In this document: positions 8,642 through 17,575 of the stretch, in pieces
How the letters are laid out: each line of letters begins with the position of its first letter
How positions within the stretch are numbered: the stretch's first letter is position 1
DNA from: Bacteroidota bacterium
GTDB lineage: Bacteria > Bacteroidota > Bacteroidia > Flavobacteriales > Weeksellaceae
Length of the DNA: 64,000 bases
NCBI GenBank assembly: GCA_023423715.1
Contig: JAFAFC010000016.1
Coordinates: 31,066 to 95,065, forward strand
Reading direction: 5' to 3'
Position numbers and translations under genes: made by a program
The notes under the pieces: generated by a model
The model's database searches: none
Seen by the model: only the letters and a program-made list of their open reading frames with translations
Told to the model about the DNA's origin: nothing

Positions 8642-9664
8642 TTATTTTTTGACCAATTCTACACGTCTGTTTTCTGCTTTTCCAGCTTCTGAAGTGTTGT
8701 CAGCAATTGGATTTTTAGACCCGAAACCATTGGAGCTCATTCTATTTTTTGCAATCCCACTCGAAACTAAAGCGTTAAGAACCGCCGCCGCTCGATCTTT
8801 AGAAAGTTGCACATTATGAGGTTCGTTTCCAGTATTGTCCGTATATCCGTTGATATCAATTTTTAGATTCGAATCTGCATTTAAGGCTTTTGCAATTTCC
8901 GAAACGGCATTTTGTCCATCCGGTTTTAGCGTTGCTTTATCTGTATCAAAATTAATGTGAAGTACGGATTTACCTTTCTCTGTAAGATCTTTTTGAATTT
9001 GATCGGATTTAATAATTCCAATATCTTGTTTTAATTCGCCGCTTTCGCCCACGTTAATAGCTCCATAAGAAGAGTTGGTGGAAATCACAAAATACGTTGG
9101 TTTTCCATTGTTTTTTACTGCGTAAACTACAATGTTTTCTTGCTGAGGCGTTCCGAATGTATAAAAATAATCATCTCGATTATTAGCCATATTTAATGCT
9201 TTTTTCGCTTCCTCAGGAATTTTTCCTTCCCAAATTTTCTTCGCACCTAAGCTTTCAAAATGTTTCGAAAAAGCTTGAGTAAATTTATATTCGTCCCAAG
9301 TTCCTCTTCCCGGATCTTTTGGATCACTCATTGTGTAAGATTTTGAAAAAACAGGTCCTTCTACTTTTTGGAAACCATTTCCAGTATATACTTCAAGTTT
9401 TCCGAAATCGGTATTTCGATCACCTCCGTAACTCGACTTGTCATTTACCCATTCTGGAATCGTGAAATAGGGAAATTCGCCCATATCCGCCGTAGCATTC
9501 GGTATGGTTGATTCATCAAATCCAGCGGTAGTAGCGCCTGTACTTAAAGAGTCTTGCTTTACTTGACTGCTGTCTGTTTGCGTTGTTGTGGTTTGGTTTT
9601 CTGTTTTTTTACAAGAAATTACGAGGAAAATACTCGCAATAAGCGTCATTTTTACAATTTTCAT
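8642..9664 (-). CDS. OmpA-family lipoprotein
   Basis: Outer membrane lipoprotein of 340 residues. The lipobox LVISC puts the lipidated cysteine at about residue 18. A threonine/serine-rich linker follows, then a unique domain of about 170 residues (aromatic, with YFYTFGTPQQEN). The C-terminal OmpA domain starts near LHINFDTDKATLKP and has the peptidoglycan-binding pattern NGYTDNTG, LSKDRAAAV and AENRRVEL. It would anchor the outer membrane to peptidoglycan. It has the best promoter in this stretch and is flanked by a bidirectional terminator, so it is probably monocistronic. Confidence 0.88.
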   Translation of the reverse strand: MKIVKMTLIASIFLVISCKKTENQTTTTQTDSSQVKQDSLSTGATTAGFDESTIPNATADMGEFPYFTIPEWVNDKSSYGGDRNTDFGKLEVYTGNGFQKVEGPVFSKSYTMSDPKDPGRGTWDEYKFTQAFSKHFESLGAKKIWEGKIPEEAKKALNMANNRDDYFYTFGTPQQENIVVYAVKNNGKPTYFVISTNSSYGAINVGESGELKQDIGIIKSDQIQKDLTEKGKSVLHINFDTDKATLKPDGQNAVSEIAKALNADSNLKIDINGYTDNTGNEPHNVQLSKDRAAAVLNALVSSGIAKNRMSSNGFGSKNPIADNTSEAGKAENRRVELVKK

Positions 9665-9681
9665 TTTCAGTTTTTTTTATT

Positions 9682-9711
9682 CAAATGTATAAAAATCATA
9701 ACGACATTCAA
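9682..9711 (-). promoter_or_regulatory. Promoter of the OmpA-type lipoprotein gene
   Basis: The minus strand reads TTG (9709-9711), 19 bases, then TACATTTG (9682-9689), a textbook Bacteroidetes promoter with a leader of about 14 bases to the ATG at 9664. The -33 TTG is inside a 12-bp palindrome at 9706-9717. Confidence 0.7.
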
Positions 9712-9717
9712 TTGAAT
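9706..9717. repeat. 12-bp palindrome over the -33 element
   Basis: ATTCAATTGAAT is a perfect palindrome that contains the -33 TTG of the OmpA-type gene promoter. Twelve-base palindromes are not rare in AT-rich DNA, so an operator role is a guess. Confidence 0.35.
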
Positions 9718-9722
9718 TTATT

Positions 9723-11477
9723 TTAATACAATCTTTTTACGTGACCTTTCACTTGCAGCTGGTGACTAATTCCATTTTCAATATAGGAACCAGATAGAGA
9801 AAAATCGATAAACTCACCCACGTTTCCGAATTTAGTGATAATGAGTGTAAGGTTGCTTGTATCTATACTGTTATTTGAATTTCCCAGTAATACATGAAAA
9901 CCATTTGTATAAGTTCCTTCTTTCAATATGCTACTCCTAGAACTAATAGAAAATATTAAATTATTGTTATCCCAAGCGCTAATACCCAAATAATCATAAT
10001 CCACTCCAGCACTTAAGCCTGTTATAATTACCTGTTCTGGAGCATTGTCAATCTTTAATTTTATAAACTGGGCAATATTTGCACACGCTTGTATTTCTCC
10101 TATATCAATTTTCGTATTTTTATTTATACTAATAGTGGTAGAATTAGATTGAAGTTTATTTTTGTCTATAACTTCTATGGTAGCGTTAGAATCTCCACAG
10201 GCAAGAGTCGTTAGACTGAAATGTCCATTTTCAATTTGTACAAACTGATTTGAAAAATTACTAGGAATTCCGAAATTTATCTTCGCTAATCCATTGGAAA
10301 CTAATTGACTTTCACAATCTTTAACAATACCAGTAATGGTTACCATTCTTGCTGTTTTGTTATCAAAAACTAAGGTGACATCGCGATCCATATTTTTGTC
10401 TGAAGGCTCTAAAGTTTTAGTGACAACAGTGTTTCCACACTGATCAGAAATTTTTAAAGTTATTAAGTCATTTGCTGATACGATCATGGATATAACACCA
10501 TCTTCATTTGTTCGCTTTCCATACATAATTGATTGCGTTTTACTATGTATATCAATCATTGTATTTTCTAAACGTATTCCGTCTTGATCTTTTAATGATA
10601 TCTTTAGATTAACGGGGATATAAGGCAAACAACAACTCCAATTTGAAAAATGACTTACTTTCCCTACATAGAAATTTCCAACTTTTATTGCTATTCCTTC
10701 TTCTCGCCAAATACCTAGAGTTTCATCAAATGTCCACATCGGGATTTCATTTGGACTATCACTAATTTGAGTGGGATCAATAGGAATTTTTATTTCGGCT
10801 TGATGTTGGTTCTCGATTTGTAGTTTCTGTCCATTGTCATCCGTTAGTTGTACATGAATCATTCCAAAAGACTGAAGAAATTTTGCTGTTCCATCTTTTG
10901 AACTTCCTAGTAAAGAACCAGGCATTTTTTCGTAAAAATAGGGGGCTGATGACTGTAGATTAGTAATTCCTACATGGACATTTCCAGTATACTTTTTGCC
11001 ATTTTCAGCTTTGAAGTTTCCATCAAATTTAATCTCAGTTCCATCAGATAATTTAACCGTTTGCTCTTTTCCCGTTTCAATTTTGGAAGTTGTTGCTTCT
11101 GGAAGAATCATGATTTGCACATGATTTGTTTTTTCAATAGGAATTAAAATTTTTGAAGCGAAAATATAACCTATTTTGGAGGCTTTAACAAGAGCGAAAT
11201 TTGCTTTTACTTTTGCATTGTTAACCACAAAAAAACCGTTCTTATCTGTGGATGTAATACTTCCACCAATATCAATAGTTACGTTTTCAATGGGATCACC
11301 TTTTGAGTCTAATACAATCCCTTGAAAATTTCGTTGGATGGATGCACCAAAATCGTATTTAAATAATTTGCTTCCACTTGGTGTCAATACCTGATCATCA
11401 AAGTTGAGAAACTCATTCTTGCAGCCAACAAAAAGAAAAAGGATGCAAAAGTAGAATAGTGGATAGAGTTTTTTCAT
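9723..11477 (-). CDS. Lipoprotein with carboxypeptidase-regulatory-like domains
   Basis: Surface or periplasmic lipoprotein of 584 residues. The lipobox LFVGC lies at about residues 15-19. A carboxypeptidase regulatory-like (CarboxypepD_reg) domain follows at about residues 48-125 (FQGIVLDSKGDPIENVTIDIGG ... STDKNGFF). A second region begins near VNLKISLKDQDGIRLENTMIDI, with a further pre-albumin-like stretch near VTITGIVKDCESQLVSNG. A double-cysteine WSCCLP occurs mid-protein. No catalytic motif is visible. It has its own TAAATTTG promoter. Similar proteins are widespread in Bacteroidota; their function is unknown. Confidence 0.7.
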   Translation of the reverse strand: MKKLYPLFYFCILFLFVGCKNEFLNFDDQVLTPSGSKLFKYDFGASIQRNFQGIVLDSKGDPIENVTIDIGGSITSTDKNGFFVVNNAKVKANFALVKASKIGYIFASKILIPIEKTNHVQIMILPEATTSKIETGKEQTVKLSDGTEIKFDGNFKAENGKKYTGNVHVGITNLQSSAPYFYEKMPGSLLGSSKDGTAKFLQSFGMIHVQLTDDNGQKLQIENQHQAEIKIPIDPTQISDSPNEIPMWTFDETLGIWREEGIAIKVGNFYVGKVSHFSNWSCCLPYIPVNLKISLKDQDGIRLENTMIDIHSKTQSIMYGKRTNEDGVISMIVSANDLITLKISDQCGNTVVTKTLEPSDKNMDRDVTLVFDNKTARMVTITGIVKDCESQLVSNGLAKINFGIPSNFSNQFVQIENGHFSLTTLACGDSNATIEVIDKNKLQSNSTTISINKNTKIDIGEIQACANIAQFIKLKIDNAPEQVIITGLSAGVDYDYLGISAWDNNNLIFSISSRSSILKEGTYTNGFHVLLGNSNNSIDTSNLTLIITKFGNVGEFIDFSLSGSYIENGISHQLQVKGHVKRLY

Positions 11478-11501
11478 AAATTCATTTTGCTAGTAGAAAA
11501 A

Positions 11502-11509
11502 CAAATTTA
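11502..11509 (-). promoter_or_regulatory. -7 element for the 584-residue lipoprotein gene
   Basis: The minus strand reads TAAATTTG, ending 24 bases before the ATG at 11477. The -33 position falls next to a 14-bp palindrome at 11530-11543 instead of showing a clear TTG. Confidence 0.5.
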
Positions 11510-11529
11510 TAGTATTTTCGGCTTTTATC

Positions 11530-11543
11530 GTAAAATATTTTAC
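11530..11543. repeat. 14-bp perfect palindrome upstream of lipoprotein promoter
   Basis: GTAAAATATTTTAC is a perfect palindrome just after the glycosyltransferase stop codon and 20 bases upstream of the -7 box at 11502-11509. It has no loop or T run, so it is not a terminator. Its position fits a repressor or activator site. Confidence 0.4.
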
Positions 11544-11544
11544 C

Positions 11545-12831
11545 CTACAAAATCTCCGCTAATTTCTTTGTTAAGTTTCTTCTAGAATATTGATCAATAG
11601 AAGAATTTTTAGAAGTTTCGGATTTTGATTTCCATTGATTGTAGTGTTGAAGTAAATAGGTTTTAACTTCCTTTTTTTCAGCATAAGAAAAATGAGTTCC
11701 AGCTTTGGTTTCGTTTAGAATTTTGGCAACATCAGCATCTTTTGGCCCAAAAGAAAGAATAGGATTTCCAGTCGCTAAATATTCAAACAACTTCCCCGGA
11801 ATAATCCCTTTGGAAGCACTTTCTGGGAAATTTGTAATCAATAAGAGGTTGGCTTCTTGCATCATTTGTACCGATTCTTGATGCGAAAGATATCCTAAAT
11901 TAATAATTGAATCTGATAATTGAAGTTCGTCTAATTGATTGAGAATTTTCTCATCCACACGGCCTGCAAAAGTAATTTTAAAGTCTTTTGCAAAATCAGA
12001 ATTTTCTTTTCGAAGTTCATGGATTGCTTCCCAAAGTATTTCTGGATTTCGCAACTGCTCTAAAACTCCAATATAACTCAACGAAAAATAATCTGAATCT
12101 GATTTTACGATTTCTGCGTTTGGATTTTGGTCGAATCCATTCGTGATACAAAAAGCATTAGCACCGTTTTTCTTAAAATTTTCTGCGTCGGAAAAGCTGG
12201 TTGCCAAAGTGATATCCGCATTTTGAAAAACTTTTTTTTCTAATCTTCGATGTTTCGCATCCGAACTTTTGGTGAGTTTCAAATGTTTGTAATACGAGAT
12301 TTCCGTCCACGGATCGCGAAAATCAGCAATCCATTTCAGATTGGGGAGTTCTTTTTTTAAACCTAAACCAATCAAATGCATGGAGTGAGGCGGGCCGGTT
12401 GTTACCAACGTATCAATTTGATTTTCTTGAAGATATTTTTTCAAAAACGAAATCGAAGGTTTTACCCAAAATACACGAGCATCGGGAATGAAAAAATTTC
12501 CTCGTACCCAAATGGATAATTTCGATTTCCAACTTTGATTTTCGCCAACATCGAATTGTCCTCCCTTGAATTTTTTATTAGATTTATTGAGCTTTTCAGC
12601 CAATTGATAGGGTTCCCAAATCTTGGTTTTCACCATTTTAATTCCATTGGGAACTTCTTGCAAAAGAGATTCGTCTACCAAGGGATAACTTGGATTTTCT
12701 GGAGTATAAATAATCGGTTCCCAACCAAATTCAGGAAGATACTTCGCGAATTTCAACCAACGCTGAACGCCTGGACCGCCTGCGGGTGGCCAATAGTAGG
12801 TAACAATGAGAACTTTTTTGTTTTCCGCCAT
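11545..12831 (-). CDS. GT4-type glycosyltransferase
   Basis: Predicted cytoplasmic glycosyltransferase of 428 residues with a GT-B fold. The N-terminal domain opens VLIVTYYWPPAGGPGVQRW, typical of GT4-like enzymes that bind an acceptor there. The C-terminal half has the donor-binding signature GIIPGKLFEYLATGNPIL, where the glutamate of FEY is the usual donor-contacting residue. The start overlaps the stop of the upstream YfhO gene by one base (TAATG), so the two are translationally coupled and probably act together in a cell-surface glycan pathway. Donor sugar is unknown. Confidence 0.85.
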   Translation of the reverse strand: MAENKKVLIVTYYWPPAGGPGVQRWLKFAKYLPEFGWEPIIYTPENPSYPLVDESLLQEVPNGIKMVKTKIWEPYQLAEKLNKSNKKFKGGQFDVGENQSWKSKLSIWVRGNFFIPDARVFWVKPSISFLKKYLQENQIDTLVTTGPPHSMHLIGLGLKKELPNLKWIADFRDPWTEISYYKHLKLTKSSDAKHRRLEKKVFQNADITLATSFSDAENFKKNGANAFCITNGFDQNPNAEIVKSDSDYFSLSYIGVLEQLRNPEILWEAIHELRKENSDFAKDFKITFAGRVDEKILNQLDELQLSDSIINLGYLSHQESVQMMQEANLLLITNFPESASKGIIPGKLFEYLATGNPILSFGPKDADVAKILNETKAGTHFSYAEKKEVKTYLLQHYNQWKSKSETSKNSSIDQYSRRNLTKKLAEIL

Positions 12832-15428
12832 TACGAAACTGCTATTTCTACATTTTCATCGTTTTTCTTACTACGATAAAGAAGGTATAAACCTCCAGCA
12901 GAAAGAATTATAAATAAACCAAAAGCTAGCATGGAAACGGTTTTACCAGTCGTTAAAACTTGAGGTTCAAATACCATTTTCAATTGGTGATTTCCTGCAG
13001 GAACATGCACTGCTCTTAATAAATAATTTGCTTTGATATACGGAACTTCTTTTCCATCCAAAAACATTTTCCAACCCAGAGGATAGTAGATTTCAGAAAA
13101 AACAGCCAATTGAGGCGTTTTACTTTGAGTTTTTAATTCCAATTCATCAGCGGCGTACTTCGTTAATGTAATTTGCGCTGTAGAATCGGCTGCTAAGTTT
13201 TTTCCGTTGAAATAAGCTTTATCAGCTGCGTTTACAATAGCTGTAAGCTTCGTAATCGTTTTACCCAAAAGGTCAATTTCTTCGTTTGGTGTATTGACAA
13301 ATTTAACATCCGATACAAACCAAGCATTTCCATTGGAAAGCGGATTGATTTGAACTTGCGGCTGCTCTTGAGAACCTCCAACGATGTATTTGGTGTTCAA
13401 CATATTCAGGATTTCCGGAATTTGTTGTTGTCTTGTCGTGTCCGAGGAATAGAAATATTCATTAATCAAATCGTCGTATCGTCTCAATTTTACAGCGCTA
13501 TAACCACCAATTGATGATTTGAAATACGATGTATTGGTTTCATTAAAAATTCCCAATGTTTGGTTGAAAATTCGATAATGTGACTTGTCGTGATTAGCAA
13601 TATCGTCCAACGTTTTGTTTACCGGAACGGCTCTCAAAACACTTTGAAGATTCGGATTGGAGCCTGCTTTTTCAACCAATAAATCGGAACTTTCGGTTTG
13701 GAAAGGCTCTTCAGCAAAAATTTGATCAACGAAATTGTCATTATTTAAGTATCGCTTGTTAACACTCCACAAATCGAAAAAGCTGATTAAACCAATAACG
13801 AGTAAGGCGACATTGGTATTTAATTTTTTAATCAATGCGAAATATAAAGCTGCAGCTACAATTCCGACATATAAAAGAGCTTTAATAGCATCTTCGCGGA
13901 ACATTTGATACCGTTCGTCCACTAAATAATCTAGTAGAAACGGAGGGAGATAGGTTCTTTCATTGCTCGTTGAAAAGCCTAAAATTGATTTTCCGAAAAC
14001 TAATAAAAGCAACGTGATTCCTAAAACGACTCCGCTTACGATGAAAAGCGTTTTCTTTTTGTATTCGAAAGTTAAAACGTTCGCTTCTTGCGTTTCTGTT
14101 TCTGAATTGGAATTGAAGAATCGGTACAATCCAACAATCGCAATTAATGGGAATAGTAATTCAACCACCACCAAAATAGAAGACGGCGCACGGAACTTGT
14201 TGTACATCGGAACAAAATCGATAAACAAATCAGAAAGCCAAAGCATATTGCTTCCCCAAGCGAGTCCAATCGTAAGTATCGTTGCTCCTAAAATCCAATA
14301 TCGATATTTTTTCCAAGCGAAAAAGAATCCTAAAATCGCTAAGAAAACAACGATAGCACCTTGATAAGCTGGTCCAGAAGTTCCCGGTTGGTCGCCCCAA
14401 TAGGTTAAACTTCCTGAAAGTCCTTGTGAGATTCTTGGCAACAAACGATTGTATTCTTCTTCAGAACTTACATTTTCCATGATTTTGGATTGTAAACCTT
14501 CGGAAATTTTTTCGGAGCCAACTTCTTGACTTCCGCCACCCATTAATCTTGGAATGAAAAGGTTCAGCGTTTCCACTTTTCCGTAACTCCAATTTAGGAT
14601 GCTTTGTTTGTCCATTCCTGTTTTGTCGTCGGAATGTTTGTCGGTATTTAAAATCTGTTTTCCACGAACGGTTTCTTTAACGTATTCGGCATTGGCCATA
14701 ATTCGTTGTGAATTCATCGCCACACCAAGAATACAAGCCACACCCACGATTGCTGTTGATGTTAAAAAATGTTTCCACGTCGTTTTCTTTTGAAATGCTC
14801 GAATGAGTTCTGAAAGGAATAAAAATCCTAACCCAAGAAACAAATAATACGTCATTTGAGGATGACTCGCAGTGATTTGCAAGCCCATAAATAATGTCGT
14901 GATAATGAATCCCCAAATGTATTTTTTACGAATATAAACCAATAAAATTCCCGCCAAAAGTGGTGCGAAATAGGCTATAGTATGTAATTTTCCGTTGTGA
15001 CCTGCTGCAATTAGAATATAGAAATACGTAGACAATCCAAAGAATGTTGCTCCTAAAAGAGCGTATTTCCAATTGCGAACGGCAACCATTCCTAAAAAGA
15101 AAAATCCTGAAAAGAGTAGGACGAGATAGTTAACTGGTTTTGGAAAATAGATAATTGCTTTATCAATTTGCTTAATTAAGTCTCCACGAAACTGAGAACC
15201 CATTTGATACGTCGGCATTCCGCTGAACATAGAATCACTCCAATACGTTTCTTTTCCGTTTTGAGCGCGATAATCTAAAAGCTCTTTGGCTCCACCTTTA
15301 TATTGAATAATATCGTGCTGAAACAATTGTTTCCCGCTAATAACCGGACTTGCATACGTGTAAGCAATGATAATAAAGAAAATAAGACTCCCAATAATAA
15401 AAAGTAAATTCTTTTTGTTTTTAAGCAT
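12831..15428 (-). CDS. YfhO family multi-pass membrane protein
   Basis: Large integral membrane protein of about 865 residues, YfhO family (GT-C-like fold). At least ten hydrophobic segments are spread over the first two thirds and one lies at the C-terminus. The first extracytoplasmic loop carries QHDIIQYKGGAKELLDYR with acidic residues in the position expected for GT-C enzymes. A periplasmic beta-rich domain comes late (VFSEIYYPLGWKMFLDGKEVPY). Firmicute YfhO is implicated in adding sugars to lipoteichoic acid; the role here is inferred to be surface glycosylation with the coupled GT4 gene. ATG 15428 is used because an in-frame start at 15458 lies inside the terminator at 15441-15480. Confidence 0.82.
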   Translation of the reverse strand: MLKNKKNLLFIIGSLIFFIIIAYTYASPVISGKQLFQHDIIQYKGGAKELLDYRAQNGKETYWSDSMFSGMPTYQMGSQFRGDLIKQIDKAIIYFPKPVNYLVLLFSGFFFLGMVAVRNWKYALLGATFFGLSTYFYILIAAGHNGKLHTIAYFAPLLAGILLVYIRKKYIWGFIITTLFMGLQITASHPQMTYYLFLGLGFLFLSELIRAFQKKTTWKHFLTSTAIVGVACILGVAMNSQRIMANAEYVKETVRGKQILNTDKHSDDKTGMDKQSILNWSYGKVETLNLFIPRLMGGGSQEVGSEKISEGLQSKIMENVSSEEEYNRLLPRISQGLSGSLTYWGDQPGTSGPAYQGAIVVFLAILGFFFAWKKYRYWILGATILTIGLAWGSNMLWLSDLFIDFVPMYNKFRAPSSILVVVELLFPLIAIVGLYRFFNSNSETETQEANVLTFEYKKKTLFIVSGVVLGITLLLLVFGKSILGFSTSNERTYLPPFLLDYLVDERYQMFREDAIKALLYVGIVAAALYFALIKKLNTNVALLVIGLISFFDLWSVNKRYLNNDNFVDQIFAEEPFQTESSDLLVEKAGSNPNLQSVLRAVPVNKTLDDIANHDKSHYRIFNQTLGIFNETNTSYFKSSIGGYSAVKLRRYDDLINEYFYSSDTTRQQQIPEILNMLNTKYIVGGSQEQPQVQINPLSNGNAWFVSDVKFVNTPNEEIDLLGKTITKLTAIVNAADKAYFNGKNLAADSTAQITLTKYAADELELKTQSKTPQLAVFSEIYYPLGWKMFLDGKEVPYIKANYLLRAVHVPAGNHQLKMVFEPQVLTTGKTVSMLAFGLFIILSAGGLYLLYRSKKNDENVEIAVS

Positions 15429-15440
15429 AATAAGCGTGTT

Positions 15441-15480
15441 AAAAAAAAATCCTTCCAAAAATACTATTTTGAAAGGATTT
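15441..15480 (-). terminator. Terminator after DUF4834 gene, with an embedded promoter-like box
   Basis: On the minus strand AAATCCTTTCAAAA pairs with TTTTGGAAGGATTT (one mismatch) around a 7-base loop, followed by a run of nine T. It begins 8 bases after the DUF4834 stop. The minus-strand box TATTTTTG (15456-15463) lies inside the hairpin and could start the YfhO transcript. Confidence 0.75.
15456..15463 (-). promoter_or_regulatory. Possible -7 element for yfhO inside the terminator
   Basis: The minus strand reads TATTTTTG and would give a leader of about 25 bases to the ATG at 15428. No -33 TTG is visible. It is the only candidate between the terminator and the YfhO gene. Confidence 0.3.
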
Positions 15481-15487
15481 ATAAGAA

Positions 15488-15706
15488 TTATTTCGTTTGT
15501 TTTTCCTCTTTTACTTCTTCATAATCGACCGTTTCGGCATCCCATTTCAGATTTTTATCGATATTTTTTTTCGATTCTGCTGGTTTTTGCTGCTGCGGAT
15601 TCTGTTTTGGAAACTTATAAAAACTCGAAAAGAAAAGCCTTTTCATAATGTTCCAAACAAAGAAAATGATGATAGTTGCGAGTATTAATTCTAAAACGAA
15701 TTTCAT
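15488..15706 (-). CDS. DUF4834 family small membrane-anchored protein
   Basis: A 72-residue protein with one N-terminal membrane helix (LELILATIIIFFVWNI) and a charged cytoplasmic tail rich in lysine and glutamine (FPKQNPQQQKP), ending KWDAETVDYEEVKEEK. The tail matches the pattern of DUF4834 proteins of flavobacteria. It lies 13 bases downstream of the SCKK lipoprotein gene and is followed by a terminator, so it closes that operon. Function is unknown. Confidence 0.7.
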   Translation of the reverse strand: MKFVLELILATIIIFFVWNIMKRLFFSSFYKFPKQNPQQQKPAESKKNIDKNLKWDAETVDYEEVKEEKQTK

Positions 15707-15719
15707 AATGATTTGTTAC

Positions 15720-16760
15720 TTATTTTGTTGCCACAACAGGGTTTACAATGATGTTAGACGTGGTCTCCGAAGACATGCTTTGAGATTGTTTTCCGTCGGT
15801 CATTGCTTCCGTTTGTGTTGTTTTTACCGTAATGTTTTGGTTGTTAATCCAACCGGAATTTTGGTCGTACTTAATCGTTCCATTTTGGTTCAAAACCGAT
15901 GACATACTGTGTGTAACACCGTTTTGTGTTTGCTTATCTGCTTGTTTTGGAATTCCACCTTGAACTGAAATTTCAACAATTCCATTTTCTACGCTTTTTA
16001 GAGTGTAGTTGGATGTTAATTTAATTTTACCATCGGCACTTGCATTTTCAGAATGCGACCACTTTTCACCAATTTTAGCTCCTTTTTCAGGTAAAACCAT
16101 AATGTTTTTACTGAATTGATCTTTCAAAACTTGCTCGTTGAAGCCTTTCTTAGTTTCAGCTAGCAATTCGGTTTTCATCTTCGCATCTTTGGTTAGTTGA
16201 CCTAACGCCGTGTTTACTTTCGCATAAATAGGATCGAAACCTGTAATTGAAATAATTTTTCCAGCTTTGGACATTTTCATTTTCAAAGTATTACCCGTAA
16301 GCGCTTTGTCCATCGTCCATTTATTCTTCAAGCCTTCATCTTTAGGTGCTGCAGTTCGTGTATCAACACTTACAGATTTTCCACCGCCTGATTGCGTTGC
16401 TTTTTTACCGATGAAATTAATTGTAATGTCGTAAACATCATTGGTGATTCCATCAACCGTAAAAGTTACTTCATCCGTACTTTCGCTCGTTACACTTTGC
16501 GATTGGCCATTCGGAGCCGTAATTTTCGTAACATCTTTTTGGGAAGAGATAAAAGGATATGTTTTCCCTTTTTCTAAAAGGAAAGTTTGTTTGTAGATTC
16601 CTGCCGAATCCGTTATAGCAATAAGATCTTTTTCCTCAACGGGAACTTCAACTTGGACCGTTTTTCCAGTTTCGGGATCTACTTTGGTTACTGTTTTGGT
16701 TTCTTTTTTACAAGAAACAGCTAATGTTAAAAGAATTGCGAAAACACTTAATTTTTTCAT
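15720..16760 (-). CDS. Exported lipoprotein (DUF6263-like, tentative)
   Basis: Lipoprotein of 346 residues with lipobox LAVSC and a lysine pair after the cysteine. A valine/glutamate-rich N-terminal stretch (TVQVEVPVEEKD) is followed by a beta-rich body. KWSHSENASADGKIKLTSNYTLKSVENG and the threonine-rich C-terminal strands (MSSETTSNIIVNP) resemble DUF6263 proteins, but I assign this family with modest certainty. No catalytic residues can be named. It lies 57 bases downstream of rlmB in a run of minus-strand genes. Confidence 0.6.
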   Translation of the reverse strand: MKKLSVFAILLTLAVSCKKETKTVTKVDPETGKTVQVEVPVEEKDLIAITDSAGIYKQTFLLEKGKTYPFISSQKDVTKITAPNGQSQSVTSESTDEVTFTVDGITNDVYDITINFIGKKATQSGGGKSVSVDTRTAAPKDEGLKNKWTMDKALTGNTLKMKMSKAGKIISITGFDPIYAKVNTALGQLTKDAKMKTELLAETKKGFNEQVLKDQFSKNIMVLPEKGAKIGEKWSHSENASADGKIKLTSNYTLKSVENGIVEISVQGGIPKQADKQTQNGVTHSMSSVLNQNGTIKYDQNSGWINNQNITVKTTQTEAMTDGKQSQSMSSETTSNIIVNPVVATK

Positions 16761-16817
16761 TCAATTGGTTTAGTGCCTTTTAGGCGTTATACTTCGAGAA
16801 ACAAAAATTCGTCTCTC

Positions 16818-17552
16818 TTAACATGATCTTTGGCGCACAACTTCGTAAAGAACGGCTCCACAAGCGACAGAAACGTTCAACGATTGCGTTTTTCCTACAA
16901 TCGGAAGTTTAATTTTCTCATCGCTATGATGCATCACTTCTTTCGAAATTCCGGTTTCTTCATTTCCCATCACGATTGCGCATGGTTCTTTAAAGTCCGT
17001 TTCATATATCAATTTTTGCGCCTTTTCTGTTGAAGCAAAAACGGAAATTCCCGATTGTTGCAGAAAATCAACGGAATGCGCCAGATTTTTTTCTTTACAA
17101 ATTTTAATATTGTAAATCGCACCTGCCGAAGTTTTGATCGCATCCGAATTAATTGGAGCGGCTCCTTTGTCAGGAATAACAATCGCATCTACGCCAACAC
17201 ATTCAGCTGTTCTACAAATTGCACCGAAATTTCGCACGTCCGTTAAACGGTCTAGAATTAAGATAAAAGGCGTTTTTCCTTCTTCAAAAAGTTGCGGAAT
17301 GATATCTTCAATACTATAAAATGGAATATCCGAAATAAATGCAACAATTCCTTGGTGATTTTTTCGGGTAAAACGGTTCAGTTTTTCGATAGGGACATAG
17401 TTTGCACGGATGTTGTGTTGGGCAAGTAGCTTTTTCAAATCCATAACAATAGGTCCTTGCAATCCGTTTTGGATAAATATTTTGTCTATTGTTTTTCCAG
17501 CTTCTATGGCTTCAATAACGGGCCTTAGGCCAAAAATAAAATCATCTTTCAT
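16818..17552 (-). CDS. rlmB: 23S rRNA (guanosine-2'-O-)-methyltransferase RlmB
   Basis: SPOUT/TrmH family methyltransferase of 244 residues. An N-terminal substrate-binding domain (FGLRPVIEAIEAG) precedes the knotted catalytic domain. Motif 1 is LDRLTDVRNFGAICRTA with the catalytic asparagine and arginine, motif 2 is IVMGNEETGIS, and motif 3 is IKLPIVGKTQSLNVSVACG. In E. coli RlmB methylates the ribose of G2251 in 23S rRNA using SAM. The length fits RlmB. It starts 23 bases after the DinB-like gene. Confidence 0.9.
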   Translation of the reverse strand: MKDDFIFGLRPVIEAIEAGKTIDKIFIQNGLQGPIVMDLKKLLAQHNIRANYVPIEKLNRFTRKNHQGIVAFISDIPFYSIEDIIPQLFEEGKTPFILILDRLTDVRNFGAICRTAECVGVDAIVIPDKGAAPINSDAIKTSAGAIYNIKICKEKNLAHSVDFLQQSGISVFASTEKAQKLIYETDFKEPCAIVMGNEETGISKEVMHHSDEKIKLPIVGKTQSLNVSVACGAVLYEVVRQRSC

Positions 17553-17575
17553 AAAATCTAAATTTCAAATCGGGA

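Noticed and set aside
13963..14364. 133-codon plus-strand ORF inside the YfhO gene
   Set aside because: Shadow frame within a membrane protein gene; composition follows from antisense of hydrophobic codons.
15429..15458. ATG 15458 as the YfhO start
   Set aside because: It lies inside the terminator hairpin of the preceding operon.
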